A DNA stretch of 64,000 bases from Pseudomonas sp. MM211 (GCF_020386635.1 NZ_CP081942.1:1736001-1800000), one strand, 5' to 3'; positions 18,549 to 27,798 are shown, numbered from the stretch's first letter. A program made the numbers and translations. The notes: generated by a model not told the origin, from the sequence alone.

Positions 18549-19919
18549 ATGGATTTCGACGATCCCAGTTTTCGCGAGCTGCTCGATGCGCTGCACGACG
18601 GCGTGTACATCACCGATGCCGATGGCATCACCCTCAAGGTCAACAGCGCTTACGAGCGGCTCACCGGGCTGCGCAGCGAGGATGTGGTTGGCCAGCACAT
18701 GCAGGCGCTGGTCGAGCAGGGGGTGATTTCCCAGTCGGTGTCGCTGCGGGTGCTCAAGGAGGGCAGGGCGCTGTCGCTGATGCAGAGCGTCAGCCAGGGC
18801 AAGCGCCTGCTAGTCAGTGGCACGCCGATCTTCACCGCCGAAGGCCAGGTGCGTTACGTGGTCAGCACCGTGCGCGACATGACCGAATTGCTGCGCATGA
18901 AGCACGAGCGTGACGAGTTGCAACAGCTCAAGCAGCTGCGCAACAGCACCGCGCGCCTGCACGCTGGCCAGCGTGACGATCTGCTCGACGCCTCGCCGGT
19001 GGCTGATCACCCGGCATCCGGGCGGGTGTTCGCTCAGGCCCGCCAGGTCGCCGCCAGTGATGTGAAGGTGCTGCTGCAGGGCGAGACCGGTGTCGGCAAG
19101 ACGCTGATCGCCCAGTACATCCACAAGAGCAGCCCGCGGGCCGCGCAGCCCTTTCTGGCGCTGAATTGCGGCGCCTTGCCGGAAAACCTGATCGAAGCCG
19201 AGCTGTTCGGTTACGTCGCGGGTGCTTTCACCGGCGCCGGCAGCAAGGGCAAGCGTGGTCTGCTGGAGCTGGCGCACCATGGCACGGTGTTTCTCGACGA
19301 GATTGGCGACCTGCCGCTGGCGCTGCAGGTGAAGTTGCTCAAGGTCATCGAGGAAAGCCGCTTCATTCCGGTCGGCGGCCTAGAGTTGAAGGAAGTGGAC
19401 GTGCGCATCATCACCGCCACCCACCATGACCTGCGCGCCATGGTCAGCGAAGGGCGTTTCCGTGCCGACCTCTACTACCGGCTCAACGTGGTACCGATCC
19501 ACATTCCGGCACTGCGTGAGCGGCGCGAGGAGATCCAGCCGCTGCTCGACTTCTACCTGGCCGAATTCAATCAGCGCTACGGGCGCGAGTTGGAGTGGGA
19601 GCTGGAGGCGCTGGATGCGCTGACCGACTATTCCTGGCCGGGCAACATCCGCGAACTGATCAATCTGGTCGAGCGCCTGGTAGTCACCTGCAGCGGCGCA
19701 GCGGTGGAGCTCTTCGACCTACCCGAAGAGATGCGCAGCAGTGAGCGTGATGCCAGTGACGACAGCCTGCTGCCACTGCGCAAGCAGGTCGAACAGCTCG
19801 AGCGCCGGCTGATCCGCAAGGCGCTGGTGCAGCACAAGACCACCCGCGAAGCCGCCCGCGTGCTCGGCTTGAGCCAGGCCACCCTGGTGCAGAAGATGAA
19901 GCGCTGGGAGCAAGGCTGA
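18549..19919 (+). CDS. Sigma54-dependent activator (PAS - AAA+ - Fis HTH)
   Basis: 456-residue bacterial enhancer-binding protein. It has an N-terminal PAS/PAC sensor (about 1-115), an AAA+ domain with Walker A GETGVGKT (178-185), the sigma54-contacting GAFTGA (225-230) and Walker B VFLDEIGD (247-254), and a C-terminal Fis-type HTH (TTREAARVLGLSQATLVQKMKR). The ATG at 18549 puts the PAS domain at the N-terminus; the upstream in-frame stretch runs through the terminator region and is rejected. The next gene has a sigma54-like promoter and an upstream dyad, so this is the likely local activator of the dehydrogenase module. The ligand is unknown. Confidence 0.9.
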   Translation: MDFDDPSFRELLDALHDGVYITDADGITLKVNSAYERLTGLRSEDVVGQHMQALVEQGVISQSVSLRVLKEGRALSLMQSVSQGKRLLVSGTPIFTAEGQVRYVVSTVRDMTELLRMKHERDELQQLKQLRNSTARLHAGQRDDLLDASPVADHPASGRVFAQARQVAASDVKVLLQGETGVGKTLIAQYIHKSSPRAAQPFLALNCGALPENLIEAELFGYVAGAFTGAGSKGKRGLLELAHHGTVFLDEIGDLPLALQVKLLKVIEESRFIPVGGLELKEVDVRIITATHHDLRAMVSEGRFRADLYYRLNVVPIHIPALRERREEIQPLLDFYLAEFNQRYGRELEWELEALDALTDYSWPGNIRELINLVERLVVTCSGAAVELFDLPEEMRSSERDASDDSLLPLRKQVEQLERRLIRKALVQHKTTREAARVLGLSQATLVQKMKRWEQG

Positions 19920-19927
19920 TTGGTAAG

Positions 19928-20046
19928 TGGATCAAGCGAGGCCTTTTTGATCCATTTGCTGATCGCTGCAGCACCCCAATAGCCTGTGGCAAATCGACGC
20001 AACCCGTCTACAGCAAGGGTTTCGTCAGGCTGGCACAGGAATCGCT
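19928..20046 (+). promoter_or_regulatory. Sigma54-type promoter with upstream enhancer dyad
   Basis: The candidate -24/-12 element TGGCACAGGAATCGCT (20031-20046) has GG and GC separated by exactly ten bases. About 80-100 bases upstream is a perfect 8-bp inverted repeat TGGATCAA/TTGATCCA (19928-19935 with 19947-19954), the position expected for an enhancer-binding protein site. Both sit between the sigma54 activator and the iron alcohol dehydrogenase gene. Confidence 0.7.
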
Positions 20047-20096
20047 ATGACAGGCCCGAACCCGCAAAGCTGAACACCACATAAAAGGGCCTGATG

Positions 20097-21245
20097 ATGA
20101 GTATTGCCGCATTCAAGATCGCCAATAAGCTGCTGACCGGCCAAGGCGCCGTCGAGCAACTGGCGAACGAACTGCCCCGTCTGAACATACAGAACCCGCT
20201 GATCGTAACCGACGCCATCCTGATCAAGTCGGGCACCGTCGATCACGTCCTCAAACAACTGGGCGAGCGCGCCTATGGCATCTTCGATGGCGTCGAGCCG
20301 GAGCCTGAGATCGCCATCGTCGAAGCCTGCGCCAAGGTGTACCGCGCGGGCGGCCATGATGGCCTGATCGGCGTCGGTGGCGGCAGCGCCATCGATATCG
20401 CCAAGGCGGTGGCCGGTTACGTCGGCCATGACGGCGCGCTGGAAGAGCTGTTCGGCGTCGACCAGGTCAAGCGTAAAGGCCCTCCGCTGATCGCCATCCC
20501 GACCACGGCGGGTACAGGTTCGGAAGTGACCAACGTGTCGATTCTTTCCGACAAGAAGGCGCAACTGAAAAAAGGCATCGTCAGCGACTATCTGTTGCCC
20601 GACGTCGCCCTCGTCAGCCCGCTGATGACCCTGACCTGCCCGCGCAGCGTGACGGCGGCCAGTGGCGTCGATGCCCTGGTGCATGCCGTGGAGTCGTACC
20701 TGTCGGTGAATGCCTCGCCGATCACCGATGCGCTGGCCATTGGCGCCATCAAGCTGATCAGCAAAGCGCTGCCCAAAGCCTACGCCAACCCGGCCGACCT
20801 CGTCGCGCGTGAAGACATGGCCACCGCCAGCCTGATGGCCGGCATGGCATTCGGCAATGCCGGCGTCGGTGCGGTGCATGCCCTGGCTTATCCGTTGGGC
20901 GGGCGTTTCAACATCGCCCACGGGGTCAGCAACGCGCTGCTGCTGCCCTACGTGATGGCCTGGAACAAGCTTGCCTGCGTCGAGCGCATGGCCGAAATCG
21001 CCACCGCCATGGGCGTGCAGACCCACGGGCTTAGTGACAAGGCCGCTGCCGACCTGGCGGTCGAGGCCATGGCCGAGCTGTGCGCCAGCGTCGATATCCC
21101 CAAGGGCATGCGCAGCTTCGGCGTGCCGGAAGACGCCATCCCGGCCATGGCCGAGGAGGCCAGCAAGATCGACCGCCTGATGCGCAACAACCCACGTCGC
21201 CTGACTGCCGGCGATATCGAGCAGATCTACCGCGCCGCCTATTGA
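20097..21245 (+). CDS. Iron-containing (group III) alcohol dehydrogenase
   Basis: 382-residue NAD(P)-dependent dehydrogenase of the Fe-ADH family. It has the nucleotide-binding GVGGGSAIDIAKA (about 95), PTTAGTGSEVTN (about 140), and the metal-ligand regions ASGVDALVHAVESYLS and GAVHALAYPLGGRFNIAHGVSNA. The ATG at 20097 is taken because AGGG ends seven bases upstream; an ATG one codon earlier is possible. With the downstream GabD-like dehydrogenase it could oxidise an omega-hydroxy acid such as 4-hydroxybutyrate to its semialdehyde; the substrate is inferred, not shown. It has a sigma54-like promoter. Confidence 0.88.
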   Translation: MSIAAFKIANKLLTGQGAVEQLANELPRLNIQNPLIVTDAILIKSGTVDHVLKQLGERAYGIFDGVEPEPEIAIVEACAKVYRAGGHDGLIGVGGGSAIDIAKAVAGYVGHDGALEELFGVDQVKRKGPPLIAIPTTAGTGSEVTNVSILSDKKAQLKKGIVSDYLLPDVALVSPLMTLTCPRSVTAASGVDALVHAVESYLSVNASPITDALAIGAIKLISKALPKAYANPADLVAREDMATASLMAGMAFGNAGVGAVHALAYPLGGRFNIAHGVSNALLLPYVMAWNKLACVERMAEIATAMGVQTHGLSDKAAADLAVEAMAELCASVDIPKGMRSFGVPEDAIPAMAEEASKIDRLMRNNPRRLTAGDIEQIYRAAY

Positions 21246-21330
21246 TAACCCGCAACAGCTGATGAAGCGCCCCGGTTCTGCCGGGGCGTACTGGTTTACG
21301 TCCATACTAATAACACTAGGTAAATCCAAG

Positions 21331-22719
21331 ATGTCCGATCTGCACGAGCAGGGCCCGGAAGCGCCCTACACGCCCCTTGGGCCATTCAAGCTGCGTCTGC
21401 CTTTCATCCATTACCGCTTCGAAATCTCCGACTACATGCAGGGTCTGCTGATGTGCGCGGTGGATCTGGCGGCGATCCCGCTGATGACCGAATTCCTCGG
21501 CATGCCGTTCGAGGTGGCGCTGGCGGTGGTCATGCTCAACGGCCTGCTGTACCTGATACACCACCTGCTTGGCGACCCGGTGGTGCCGGGCTGGATCACG
21601 CCGGCCATTCCCATGCTCATGGCCTATTGCAGCCAGTTCCCGGAGGGCGCCGAGCGGGTGCACGCGCTGATCGCCTTCCAGTTGATGCTGGGGATATTCT
21701 CCATCGGCCTGGGCATGACCGGGATGGCGCGCCGGGTGGTGTCGCTGGTGCCCTCGGCGCTCAAGGCCGGGATCATCATGGGCGCCGGGCTCAGTGCGGT
21801 GGTCACCGTGTTCAAGGAAGGCGGCCGCTTCGACGCCTTCCCTTGGACGATCTCTATCGCCATCGGCGTGGCCTTCTACCTTGTGTTCTCCATGCACTTC
21901 CAGGAGCTGAAGAAGCGCAACCGCTTCTGGTGGAACTTCGCCAAGCTGGGCATCTTCCCGATCATCCTGCTGGCGGTGATCGTCGCGCCGATCTTCGGCG
22001 AAGCACCCTGGCCGAGCATCGAGTGGGGCATCAGCAAGCCCGACTTCATCACCCTGTGGAACGAATACACGGTGTTCGGCCTCGGTATGCCGCCGCTGAT
22101 GATGTTCGTCACCGCCGTCCCTACCGTGCTGGCCGCCTATCTGGTGGTATTCGGCGATGTACTGAGCAACCAGGCGATCCTCGACGAGGGCGGCAAGGTG
22201 CGCCGCGACGAGAAGATCGACTTCGATCCCAATCGCTCGCACCTGCTGTTCGGCGGGCGTAACGCGCTGATGAGCATCCTCGATCCCGATGTGGCCATGT
22301 GCGGCCCGCAGTGGGCAGCCATGCAGGTGGTGATCACCGAGCGCTTCAAGGGCGGCGCCAAGGCGATGAAATCCATCTACGGCGGCGTCGGCTCGTTCCG
22401 CTGGGGCACCAACACCGGCTTGCTGCTGTTGCCGGTAGTGACCCTGGTGCAACCGATTCTCGGCGTGGCCCTGGCGCTGACCCTGCTGATCCAGGGCTAC
22501 GTGAGCGTACGCCTGGGCATCATGGAAGCGCGCAGCCAGCGCGACCTGGGCATCGCCGGGGTGATCGGCGCGGTGCTGGCGATCAAGGGCGCCGGCTGGG
22601 CGTTCGCCATCGGTCTCGGCCTGTGCCTGCTGATCTACGGCACCCGTTTCTTCCGCGGTGAGAACGACCAGACCTTCAGCAAGGATCTGCCGCCCGCCGA
22701 ACCCGTGAACAAAGACTAA
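21331..22719 (+). CDS. SLC23/NCS2-type permease of unknown substrate
   Basis: 462-residue polytopic inner-membrane protein with roughly 12 hydrophobic segments and a hydrophilic N-terminus (MSDLHEQGPEAPYTPLGPF). The general look is nucleobase/ascorbate transporter-like (SLC23). It does not have an obvious purine or uracil permease signature, so I do not assign a nucleobase. Its position between an alcohol and an aldehyde dehydrogenase suggests uptake of the pathway's hydroxy-acid substrate. A perfect 8-bp hairpin without a T-run (21268-21275 with 21281-21288) precedes it. Confidence 0.8.
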   Translation: MSDLHEQGPEAPYTPLGPFKLRLPFIHYRFEISDYMQGLLMCAVDLAAIPLMTEFLGMPFEVALAVVMLNGLLYLIHHLLGDPVVPGWITPAIPMLMAYCSQFPEGAERVHALIAFQLMLGIFSIGLGMTGMARRVVSLVPSALKAGIIMGAGLSAVVTVFKEGGRFDAFPWTISIAIGVAFYLVFSMHFQELKKRNRFWWNFAKLGIFPIILLAVIVAPIFGEAPWPSIEWGISKPDFITLWNEYTVFGLGMPPLMMFVTAVPTVLAAYLVVFGDVLSNQAILDEGGKVRRDEKIDFDPNRSHLLFGGRNALMSILDPDVAMCGPQWAAMQVVITERFKGGAKAMKSIYGGVGSFRWGTNTGLLLLPVVTLVQPILGVALALTLLIQGYVSVRLGIMEARSQRDLGIAGVIGAVLAIKGAGWAFAIGLGLCLLIYGTRFFRGENDQTFSKDLPPAEPVNKD

Positions 22720-22763
22720 ACAGCATTGCCGGGAGCCGAGAGCTCCCGACTACAGGAGTGACC

Positions 22764-24215
22764 ATGAAACTCAACGATCCCGATCTGCTGCGTCATCAGG
22801 CGTATATCAATGGCCAGTGGAGCGACGCCAACGATGGCGCCACCACGGAAATCTTCAATCCGGCCAATGGTGAATCCTTGGGCCGCGTGCCGAACCTGGG
22901 CGCCGCCCAGACCCGCGCCGCCATCGAGGCTGCGCGTGATGCCCAGCCAGCCTGGCGCGCGCTGACTGCCAAGGAGCGCGCGGCACGCCTGCGCAACTGG
23001 TTTGAGCTGATGCTTGCCAACCAGGAAGACCTGGCGCAGATCATGACGGCCGAGCAGGGCAAGCCACTGAGCGAAGCGCGCGGCGAAGTGCTGTATGCCG
23101 CCTCGTTCATCGAGTGGTTCGCCGAGGAAGCCAAGCGCGTCTACGGCGATACCATCCCCGGCCACCAACCTGACAAACGCCTGCTGGTGACCAAGGAGCC
23201 GGTCGGCGTGACCGCTGCGATCACGCCCTGGAATTTCCCGGCGGCGATGATCACCCGCAAGGCCGGCCCGGCCCTGGCGGCCGGCTGCGCGATGGTGCTC
23301 AAACCTGCGCCGCAAACGCCTTTCAGCGCCCTTGCTCTGGCCGTATTGGCCGAGCGTGCTGGCATCCCGGCCGGGTTGTTCAGCGTATTGCCGGCCAATG
23401 CCGAGCGTTCCCGTGAAGTGGGCGGCGAACTGTGTGCCAACCCCATCGTGCGCAAGCTGTCGTTCACCGGCTCTACCGGTGTCGGCATCAAGCTCATGGA
23501 GCAGTGCGCGCCGACGCTCAAGAAGCTGTCCTTGGAACTGGGCGGCAATGCGCCCTTCATCGTCTTCGCCGATGCCGACCTGGATGCCGCAGTAGAGGGC
23601 GCCATGGTCGCCAAGTACCGCAACGCCGGGCAGACCTGCGTGTGTGCCAATCGTATCTATGTCCATGATGCGGTCTACGATGCCTTTGCGGAGAAGCTCG
23701 CGGCAGCGGTTGGCAAACTCAAGGTCGGTCAGGGCATTGAGGCGGGTGTAACCACCGGCCCGCTGATCGACGGCAACGCGGTGGCCAAGGTGCAGGCGCA
23801 CCTGGCCGATGCGCTGGAGAAGGGCGCCAGGGTCGTGCAGGGCGGCAAGGCGCTGGGCGGCAACTTTTTCGAACCGACCGTGCTGGCAGACGTAACCACC
23901 GAGATGCGCGTGGCCCGCGAGGAGACCTTCGGCCCGCTCGCACCGTTATTCCGTTTCAGCGACGAAGCCGACGTGGTACGCCAGGCCAACGACACCGAGT
24001 TCGGTCTGGCCTGCTACTTCTACACCCGCGATCTGGGCCGCACCTTCCGGGTGGCCGAGGCGTTGGAATACGGCATGGTCGGCATCAATACCGGGCTGAT
24101 CTCCAACGAAGTGGCGCCGTTCGGCGGCATGAAAGCCTCCGGCCTGGGCCGCGAGGGCTCCAAGTACGGTCTCGATGAGTATCTGGAGATCAAGTATCTC
24201 TGCCTGGGTATTTGA
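22764..24215 (+). CDS. GabD-like NAD(P)-dependent semialdehyde dehydrogenase
   Basis: 483-residue aldehyde dehydrogenase with the length and sequence character of succinate-semialdehyde dehydrogenases. It has the oxyanion Asn in TPWNFP (near 156), the general base E258 in LELGGN and the nucleophile C292 in AGQTCVCANR; the second Cys of TCVC is typical of GabD enzymes. The C-terminus GREGSKYGLDEYLEIKYLCLGI is a GabD signature. The ATG at 22764 has AGGAG five bases upstream. It would convert succinate or glutarate semialdehyde to the diacid, completing oxidation started by the iron alcohol dehydrogenase. It could be a second gabD rather than the main one. Confidence 0.88.
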   Translation: MKLNDPDLLRHQAYINGQWSDANDGATTEIFNPANGESLGRVPNLGAAQTRAAIEAARDAQPAWRALTAKERAARLRNWFELMLANQEDLAQIMTAEQGKPLSEARGEVLYAASFIEWFAEEAKRVYGDTIPGHQPDKRLLVTKEPVGVTAAITPWNFPAAMITRKAGPALAAGCAMVLKPAPQTPFSALALAVLAERAGIPAGLFSVLPANAERSREVGGELCANPIVRKLSFTGSTGVGIKLMEQCAPTLKKLSLELGGNAPFIVFADADLDAAVEGAMVAKYRNAGQTCVCANRIYVHDAVYDAFAEKLAAAVGKLKVGQGIEAGVTTGPLIDGNAVAKVQAHLADALEKGARVVQGGKALGGNFFEPTVLADVTTEMRVAREETFGPLAPLFRFSDEADVVRQANDTEFGLACYFYTRDLGRTFRVAEALEYGMVGINTGLISNEVAPFGGMKASGLGREGSKYGLDEYLEIKYLCLGI

Positions 24216-24272
24216 GCGGCTCTTTCGAGGCGTTGGTAGAAAAGCTGATCAGCGTGCTTGAGGTTTGCAAGC

Positions 24273-24341
24273 GTAGCCTGGGTCGAGCGCAGCGACATCC
24301 GGGAGCGCCCCTGGGTATCGCTGCGCTCAACCACAGGCTAC
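24273..24341. repeat. Palindromic repeat, copy 1 (GTAGCCTGGGT family)
   Basis: Begins GTAGCCTGGGTCGAGCGC and ends with the inverted form TGCGCTCAACCACAGGCTAC, separated by about 30 bases. A second copy lies at 24459-24526. Confidence 0.75.
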
Positions 24342-24355
24342 GAGCATAGGCTCGT

Positions 24356-24378
24356 GTAGGAGCTGGCTTGCCAGCGAA
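24356..24378. repeat. Pseudomonas REP-like sequence
   Basis: A 23-base unit beginning GTAGGAGCTGGCTTGCCAGC contains the palindrome GCTGGC-TT-GCCAGC. Its form is that of the pseudomonad REP (GTAGGAGC...GCGAA) family. Confidence 0.75.
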
Positions 24379-24458
24379 ACGATACTCGCCGCACCGAGAT
24401 GGCAGCTACCGCCGCCATCTTCAGTCAGCGCGTTTCCGCGTGGCATCGGCTTCAGTGT

Positions 24459-24526
24459 GTAGCCCAGGTCGAGCGTAGCGGCGCCCGGACGTCGCCCTGG
24501 GGATCGCTGCGCTCAACCCAAGCTAC
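24459..24526. repeat. Palindromic repeat, copy 2 (GTAGCCTGGGT family)
   Basis: Begins GTAGCCCAGGTCGAGCGTAG and ends CGCTGCGCTCAACCCAAGCTAC in part; same architecture and length as copy 1 at 24273-24341, oriented the same way. Confidence 0.72.
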
Positions 24527-24607
24527 GAGCGGCCCAGACTCCAGCCCTGTGCCTGTCGATCAAAGACGTGCCAGTCGTTACAATGCGCGCCACCGTGACC
24601 AAGCACT

Positions 24608-24749
24608 ACGAACCTTTTACGATCTGCTGCGCGTCGGCCAGGCGTCGTTAAAAACAGGCTCGGAATGCTCATTTACTTCAGTAAACTCCGCTTCCTCGCC
24701 TGTTTTTGCCTAGCCCGGCTCTAGCTCGCGAGGTCGTAAAAACGTTCTC
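24608..24749 (-). repeat. Diverged 140-bp palindromic element upstream of rpe
   Basis: Read on the minus strand it contains GGAGTTTACTGAAGTAAATG followed by AGCATTCCGAGCCTGTTTTT, clearly related to the core of the elements at 32031 and 37751. The outer ends (CGAACCTTTTACGA near 24609-24622 and TCGTAAAAACGTTC near 24734-24747) form imperfect terminal inverted repeats. It abuts the rpe ribosome-binding GAGG at 24751. Confidence 0.7.
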
Positions 24750-24760
24750 AGAGGTGCGCC

Positions 24761-25435
24761 ATGCAACCCTTCGCCATCGCCCCGTCGATCCTTTCCGCCG
24801 ATTTCGCCCGTCTGGGTGAGGAAGTGGACAACGTACTCGCCGCCGGGGCGGACATCGTCCATTTCGATGTCATGGATAACCACTACGTGCCCAACCTGAC
24901 CATCGGCCCGATGGTCTGCACGGCGCTGCGCAAGTACGGCGTTACCGCGCCCATCGACGTGCACCTGATGGTCAGCCCGGTGGATCGCATCATCGGTGAC
25001 TTCCTCGAAGCCGGTGCCAGCTACATCACCTTCCACCCCGAAGCCAGCCTGCACGTCGACCGCTCCCTGCAGTTGATCAAGGATGGCGGCGCCAAGTGCG
25101 GCCTGGTGTTCAATCCGGCGACTTCGCTGGACGTACTGAAGTACGTGATGGACAAGGTCGACATGATCCTGCTGATGAGCGTCAACCCCGGTTTCGGTGG
25201 CCAGAAGTTCATCCCCGGCACCCTCGATAAACTGCGTGAAGCCCGCGCCCTGATCGACGCCAGCGGCCGTGATATCCGTCTGGAGATCGATGGTGGCGTC
25301 AGCGCCAAGAATATCCGCGAGATCGCCGAAGCGGGCGCCGACACCTTCGTCGCCGGCTCGGCGATCTTCAACCAGCCGGACTACAAAACCGTGATCGACG
25401 CCATGCGTGCCGAGCTGGCCCAGGTGCGTGGATGA
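24761..25435 (+). CDS. rpe: Rpe, ribulose-phosphate 3-epimerase
   Basis: TIM-barrel epimerase interconverting ribulose-5-phosphate and xylulose-5-phosphate in the pentose phosphate pathway. The 224-residue protein starts [22 protein letters not shown] and contains IDVHLMV (metal His), [13 protein letters not shown] and EIDGGVS. GAGG lies six bases upstream of the start. It overlaps gph by 4 bases (ATGA). It is the first housekeeping gene after the accessory sigma54 module. Confidence 0.96.
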   Translation: MQPFAIAPSILSADFARLGEEVDNVLAAGADIVHFDVMDNHYVPNLTIGPMVCTALRKYGVTAPIDVHLMVSPVDRIIGDFLEAGASYITFHPEASLHVDRSLQLIKDGGAKCGLVFNPATSLDVLKYVMDKVDMILLMSVNPGFGGQKFIPGTLDKLREARALIDASGRDIRLEIDGGVSAKNIREIAEAGADTFVAGSAIFNQPDYKTVIDAMRAELAQVRG

Positions 25436-26112
25436 AACCGCTGCGCGCGCTGTGCGCCGGTGAGCTGCCCCGTCTGGTGATGTTCGACCTGGACGGTACG
25501 CTGGTCGATTCGGTGCCGGATCTGGCCACCGCCGTCGACCGCATGCTGACCGAGCTGGGTCGTGAGCCGGCGGGCGTCGAACGGGTGCGCACGTGGGTCG
25601 GTAATGGGGCGCGGGTGCTGGTTCGCCGCGCCCTGGCCGGCAGCATCGAGCACGCCGTTGTCAGCGACGCCGAGACGGATGTCGCCCTGGCGCGCTTTCT
25701 CGATATCTATGCCGATTGCCATGAGCTGATCACCCTCTATCCGGGTGTTCACGAACTGCTGGAGGCCCTGAGCACTGCCGCCGTCGAGCTGGCCGTGGTC
25801 ACCAACAAGCCGGAGCGTTTCGTCGCGCCGCTGCTCGAGCAGGTTGGCCTGGGCGGGTACTTCCGCTGGATCATCGGTGGCGACACCCTGCCCCAGCAGA
25901 AGCCCGACCCGGCCGCGTTGCTGCAGGTGATGCACCTTGCCGGGGTGACGGCTGCACAGTCGCTGTTCATCGGCGACTCGCGCAGCGACGTACTCGCTGC
26001 CCGCGCCGCGAGTGTGCCCTGTGTGGCGGTGAGCTACGGCTACAACCACGGCCGGCCAATCGCCGAAGAAGAGCCACAACGGGTAGTCGATAGCCTGGCC
26101 GAACTGCTCTAA
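25432..26112 (+). CDS. gph: Gph, phosphoglycolate phosphatase
   Basis: HAD-superfamily phosphatase, 226 residues, that removes 2-phosphoglycolate arising from oxidative DNA damage repair and side reactions. Motif I is [11 protein letters not shown] (about 17-27), motif II VVTNK, and motifs III/IV KPDP and FIGDSRSD. It is coupled to rpe by an ATGA overlap. It lies immediately upstream of the trpE leader, an order conserved in Pseudomonas. Confidence 0.93.
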   Translation: MKPLRALCAGELPRLVMFDLDGTLVDSVPDLATAVDRMLTELGREPAGVERVRTWVGNGARVLVRRALAGSIEHAVVSDAETDVALARFLDIYADCHELITLYPGVHELLEALSTAAVELAVVTNKPERFVAPLLEQVGLGGYFRWIIGGDTLPQQKPDPAALLQVMHLAGVTAAQSLFIGDSRSDVLAARAASVPCVAVSYGYNHGRPIAEEEPQRVVDSLAELL

Positions 26113-26210
26113 CGGCATTTGGTTGCCTGAAGCGAGCGGCTGCGCTACCTTGGCCGCTCGTTATTCCCCCTCTTCGAGATACTCCCGTGGTGGTCACCGG
26201 CAAACTCTGG

Positions 26211-26255
26211 ATGAAAGTCATCAAGGCCCTGGCCCGTTGGCGCTGGCGCGCCTGA
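26211..26255 (+). CDS. TrpE leader peptide (Trp attenuation peptide)
   Basis: A 14-codon reading frame MKVIKALARWRWRA-stop contains two Trp codons two codons apart, just before its stop. It lies 64 bases upstream of trpE. In-frame GTG codons at 26187 and 26190 could give a longer version with a third Trp (GKLWMKVIK). The peptide nearly duplicates the one upstream of trpG at 35056. Pseudomonad trpE and trpGDC are known to be controlled by attenuation with Trp-rich leaders. A short stem GCCGC-AACAG-GCGGC (26265-26279) follows, but I see no T-run, so the terminator itself is not resolved. Confidence 0.82.
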   Translation: MKVIKALARWRWRA

Positions 26256-26319
26256 CATTCATCTGCCGCAACAGGCGGCCCGTTCGCACTGACCGACTTT
26301 CCAAGCCACGAGGCTGATC

Positions 26320-27798
26320 ATGATCCATGAAGAATTCCTGCGTTTAGCCGCTGAAGGCTACAACCGCATTCCGCTTGCCTGCGAAACCATCGCCGACTTC
26401 GACACGCCGTTGTCGATCTACCTGAAGCTGGCCGACGCGCCCAATTCCTACCTGCTCGAGTCGGTGCAGGGCGGGGAGAAATGGGGTCGTTATTCGATCA
26501 TCGGCCTGCCGGCGCGTACCGTGCTGCGTGTGCACGGGCATGACGTGGTCGTCAGCACCGACGGCATCGAAGTCGAACGCCATGAATGTGCCGACCCGCT
26601 GGAGTTCGTCGAGACCTTCAAGGCTCGCTACAACGTACCGACCATTGCCGGTCTGCCGCGTTTCAACGGCGGCCTGGTCGGTTACTTCGCCTACGACAGC
26701 GTGCGCTATGTGGAGCCGAAGCTGGCCGGCGGTGTAAACCCCGACACCCTGGGCACCCCGGATATCCTGCTGATGGTCTCCGACGCCGTGGTGGTGTTCG
26801 ACAACCTGGCCGGCAAGATGCACGCCATCGTGCTGGCCGACCCTGCCGAGCCTGAAGCCTTCTCGCGTGGCCAGGAACAGCTGCAGGGCATCCTGCACAA
26901 GCTGCGTCAGCCCTTCACGCCGCGCCTCGGTGTGCACCTGAACAAGGCGTCGGGTGAGGAGCCGTCCTTCCGCTCCAGCTTCAGCCGCGACGACTACGAG
27001 CGCTCGGTTAACGCCATTAAGGATTACATCCTCGCCGGCGACTGCATGCAGGTGGTGATCTCCCAGCGCATGTCGATCCCGTTCAAGGCCGCGCCCATCG
27101 ACCTGTACCGCGCGCTGCGTTGCATCAACCCGACGCCGTACATGTACTTCTTCAACTTCGGTGACTTCCACGTCGTCGGCTCGTCGCCGGAAGTGCTGGT
27201 GCGCGTCGAAGACAACCTGGTCACCGTGCGCCCCATCGCCGGCACCCGTCCGCGGGGCGCCACCGAAGAGGCCGATCTGGCGCTGGAAGAGGATCTGCTC
27301 TCCGACGCCAAGGAAGTCGCCGAGCACCTGATGCTCATCGACCTGGGCCGCAATGACACCGGGCGCGTCTCCGAAATCGGCTCGGTGAAGCTTACCGAGA
27401 AGATGGTCATCGAGCGTTATTCCAACGTCATGCACATCGTCTCCAACGTCACTGGCGAGCTGAAAAAAGGCCTCACTTCCATGGACGCCCTGCGCGCCAT
27501 TCTGCCGGCCGGCACGCTCTCGGGCGCACCGAAGATCCGCGCGATGGAAATCATCGACGAGCTCGAACCGGTCAAGCGTGGCGTCTACGGTGGCGCGGTC
27601 GGTTACTACGCCTGGAACGGCAACATGGACACCGCCATCGCCATCCGCACCGCAGTGATCAAGGACGGCGAATTGCACGTCCAGGCCGGCGCCGGCATCG
27701 TCGCCGACTCGGTTCCCGCGCTGGAGTGGGAGGAGACGCTCAACAAGCGCCGCGCCATGTTCAAGGCCGTGGCGTTGGCCGAGCAAAGCGGCTCCTGA
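26320..27798 (+). CDS. trpE: TrpE, anthranilate synthase component I
   Basis: Converts chorismate and ammonia (from TrpG glutaminase) to anthranilate, the first step of tryptophan synthesis. The 492-residue protein has the N-terminal LLES(V)-type feedback region ([19 protein letters not shown], about 42-60) and the chorismate-binding C-terminal half ([46 protein letters not shown]). GAGG lies six bases upstream. A Trp-rich leader precedes it and a strong terminator follows. Its partner trpG is about 7.5 kb away because of the lysis island. Confidence 0.96.
   Translation: MIHEEFLRLAAEGYNRIPLACETIADFDTPLSIYLKLADAPNSYLLESVQGGEKWGRYSIIGLPARTVLRVHGHDVVVSTDGIEVERHECADPLEFVETFKARYNVPTIAGLPRFNGGLVGYFAYDSVRYVEPKLAGGVNPDTLGTPDILLMVSDAVVVFDNLAGKMHAIVLADPAEPEAFSRGQEQLQGILHKLRQPFTPRLGVHLNKASGEEPSFRSSFSRDDYERSVNAIKDYILAGDCMQVVISQRMSIPFKAAPIDLYRALRCINPTPYMYFFNFGDFHVVGSSPEVLVRVEDNLVTVRPIAGTRPRGATEEADLALEEDLLSDAKEVAEHLMLIDLGRNDTGRVSEIGSVKLTEKMVIERYSNVMHIVSNVTGELKKGLTSMDALRAILPAGTLSGAPKIRAMEIIDELEPVKRGVYGGAVGYYAWNGNMDTAIAIRTAVIKDGELHVQAGAGIVADSVPALEWEETLNKRRAMFKAVALAEQSGS

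Noticed and set aside
26256..26319. A classic GC-stem plus T-run attenuator after the trpE leader
   Set aside because: Only a 5-bp GCCGC/GCGGC stem without T-run is visible, so the terminator cannot be claimed.
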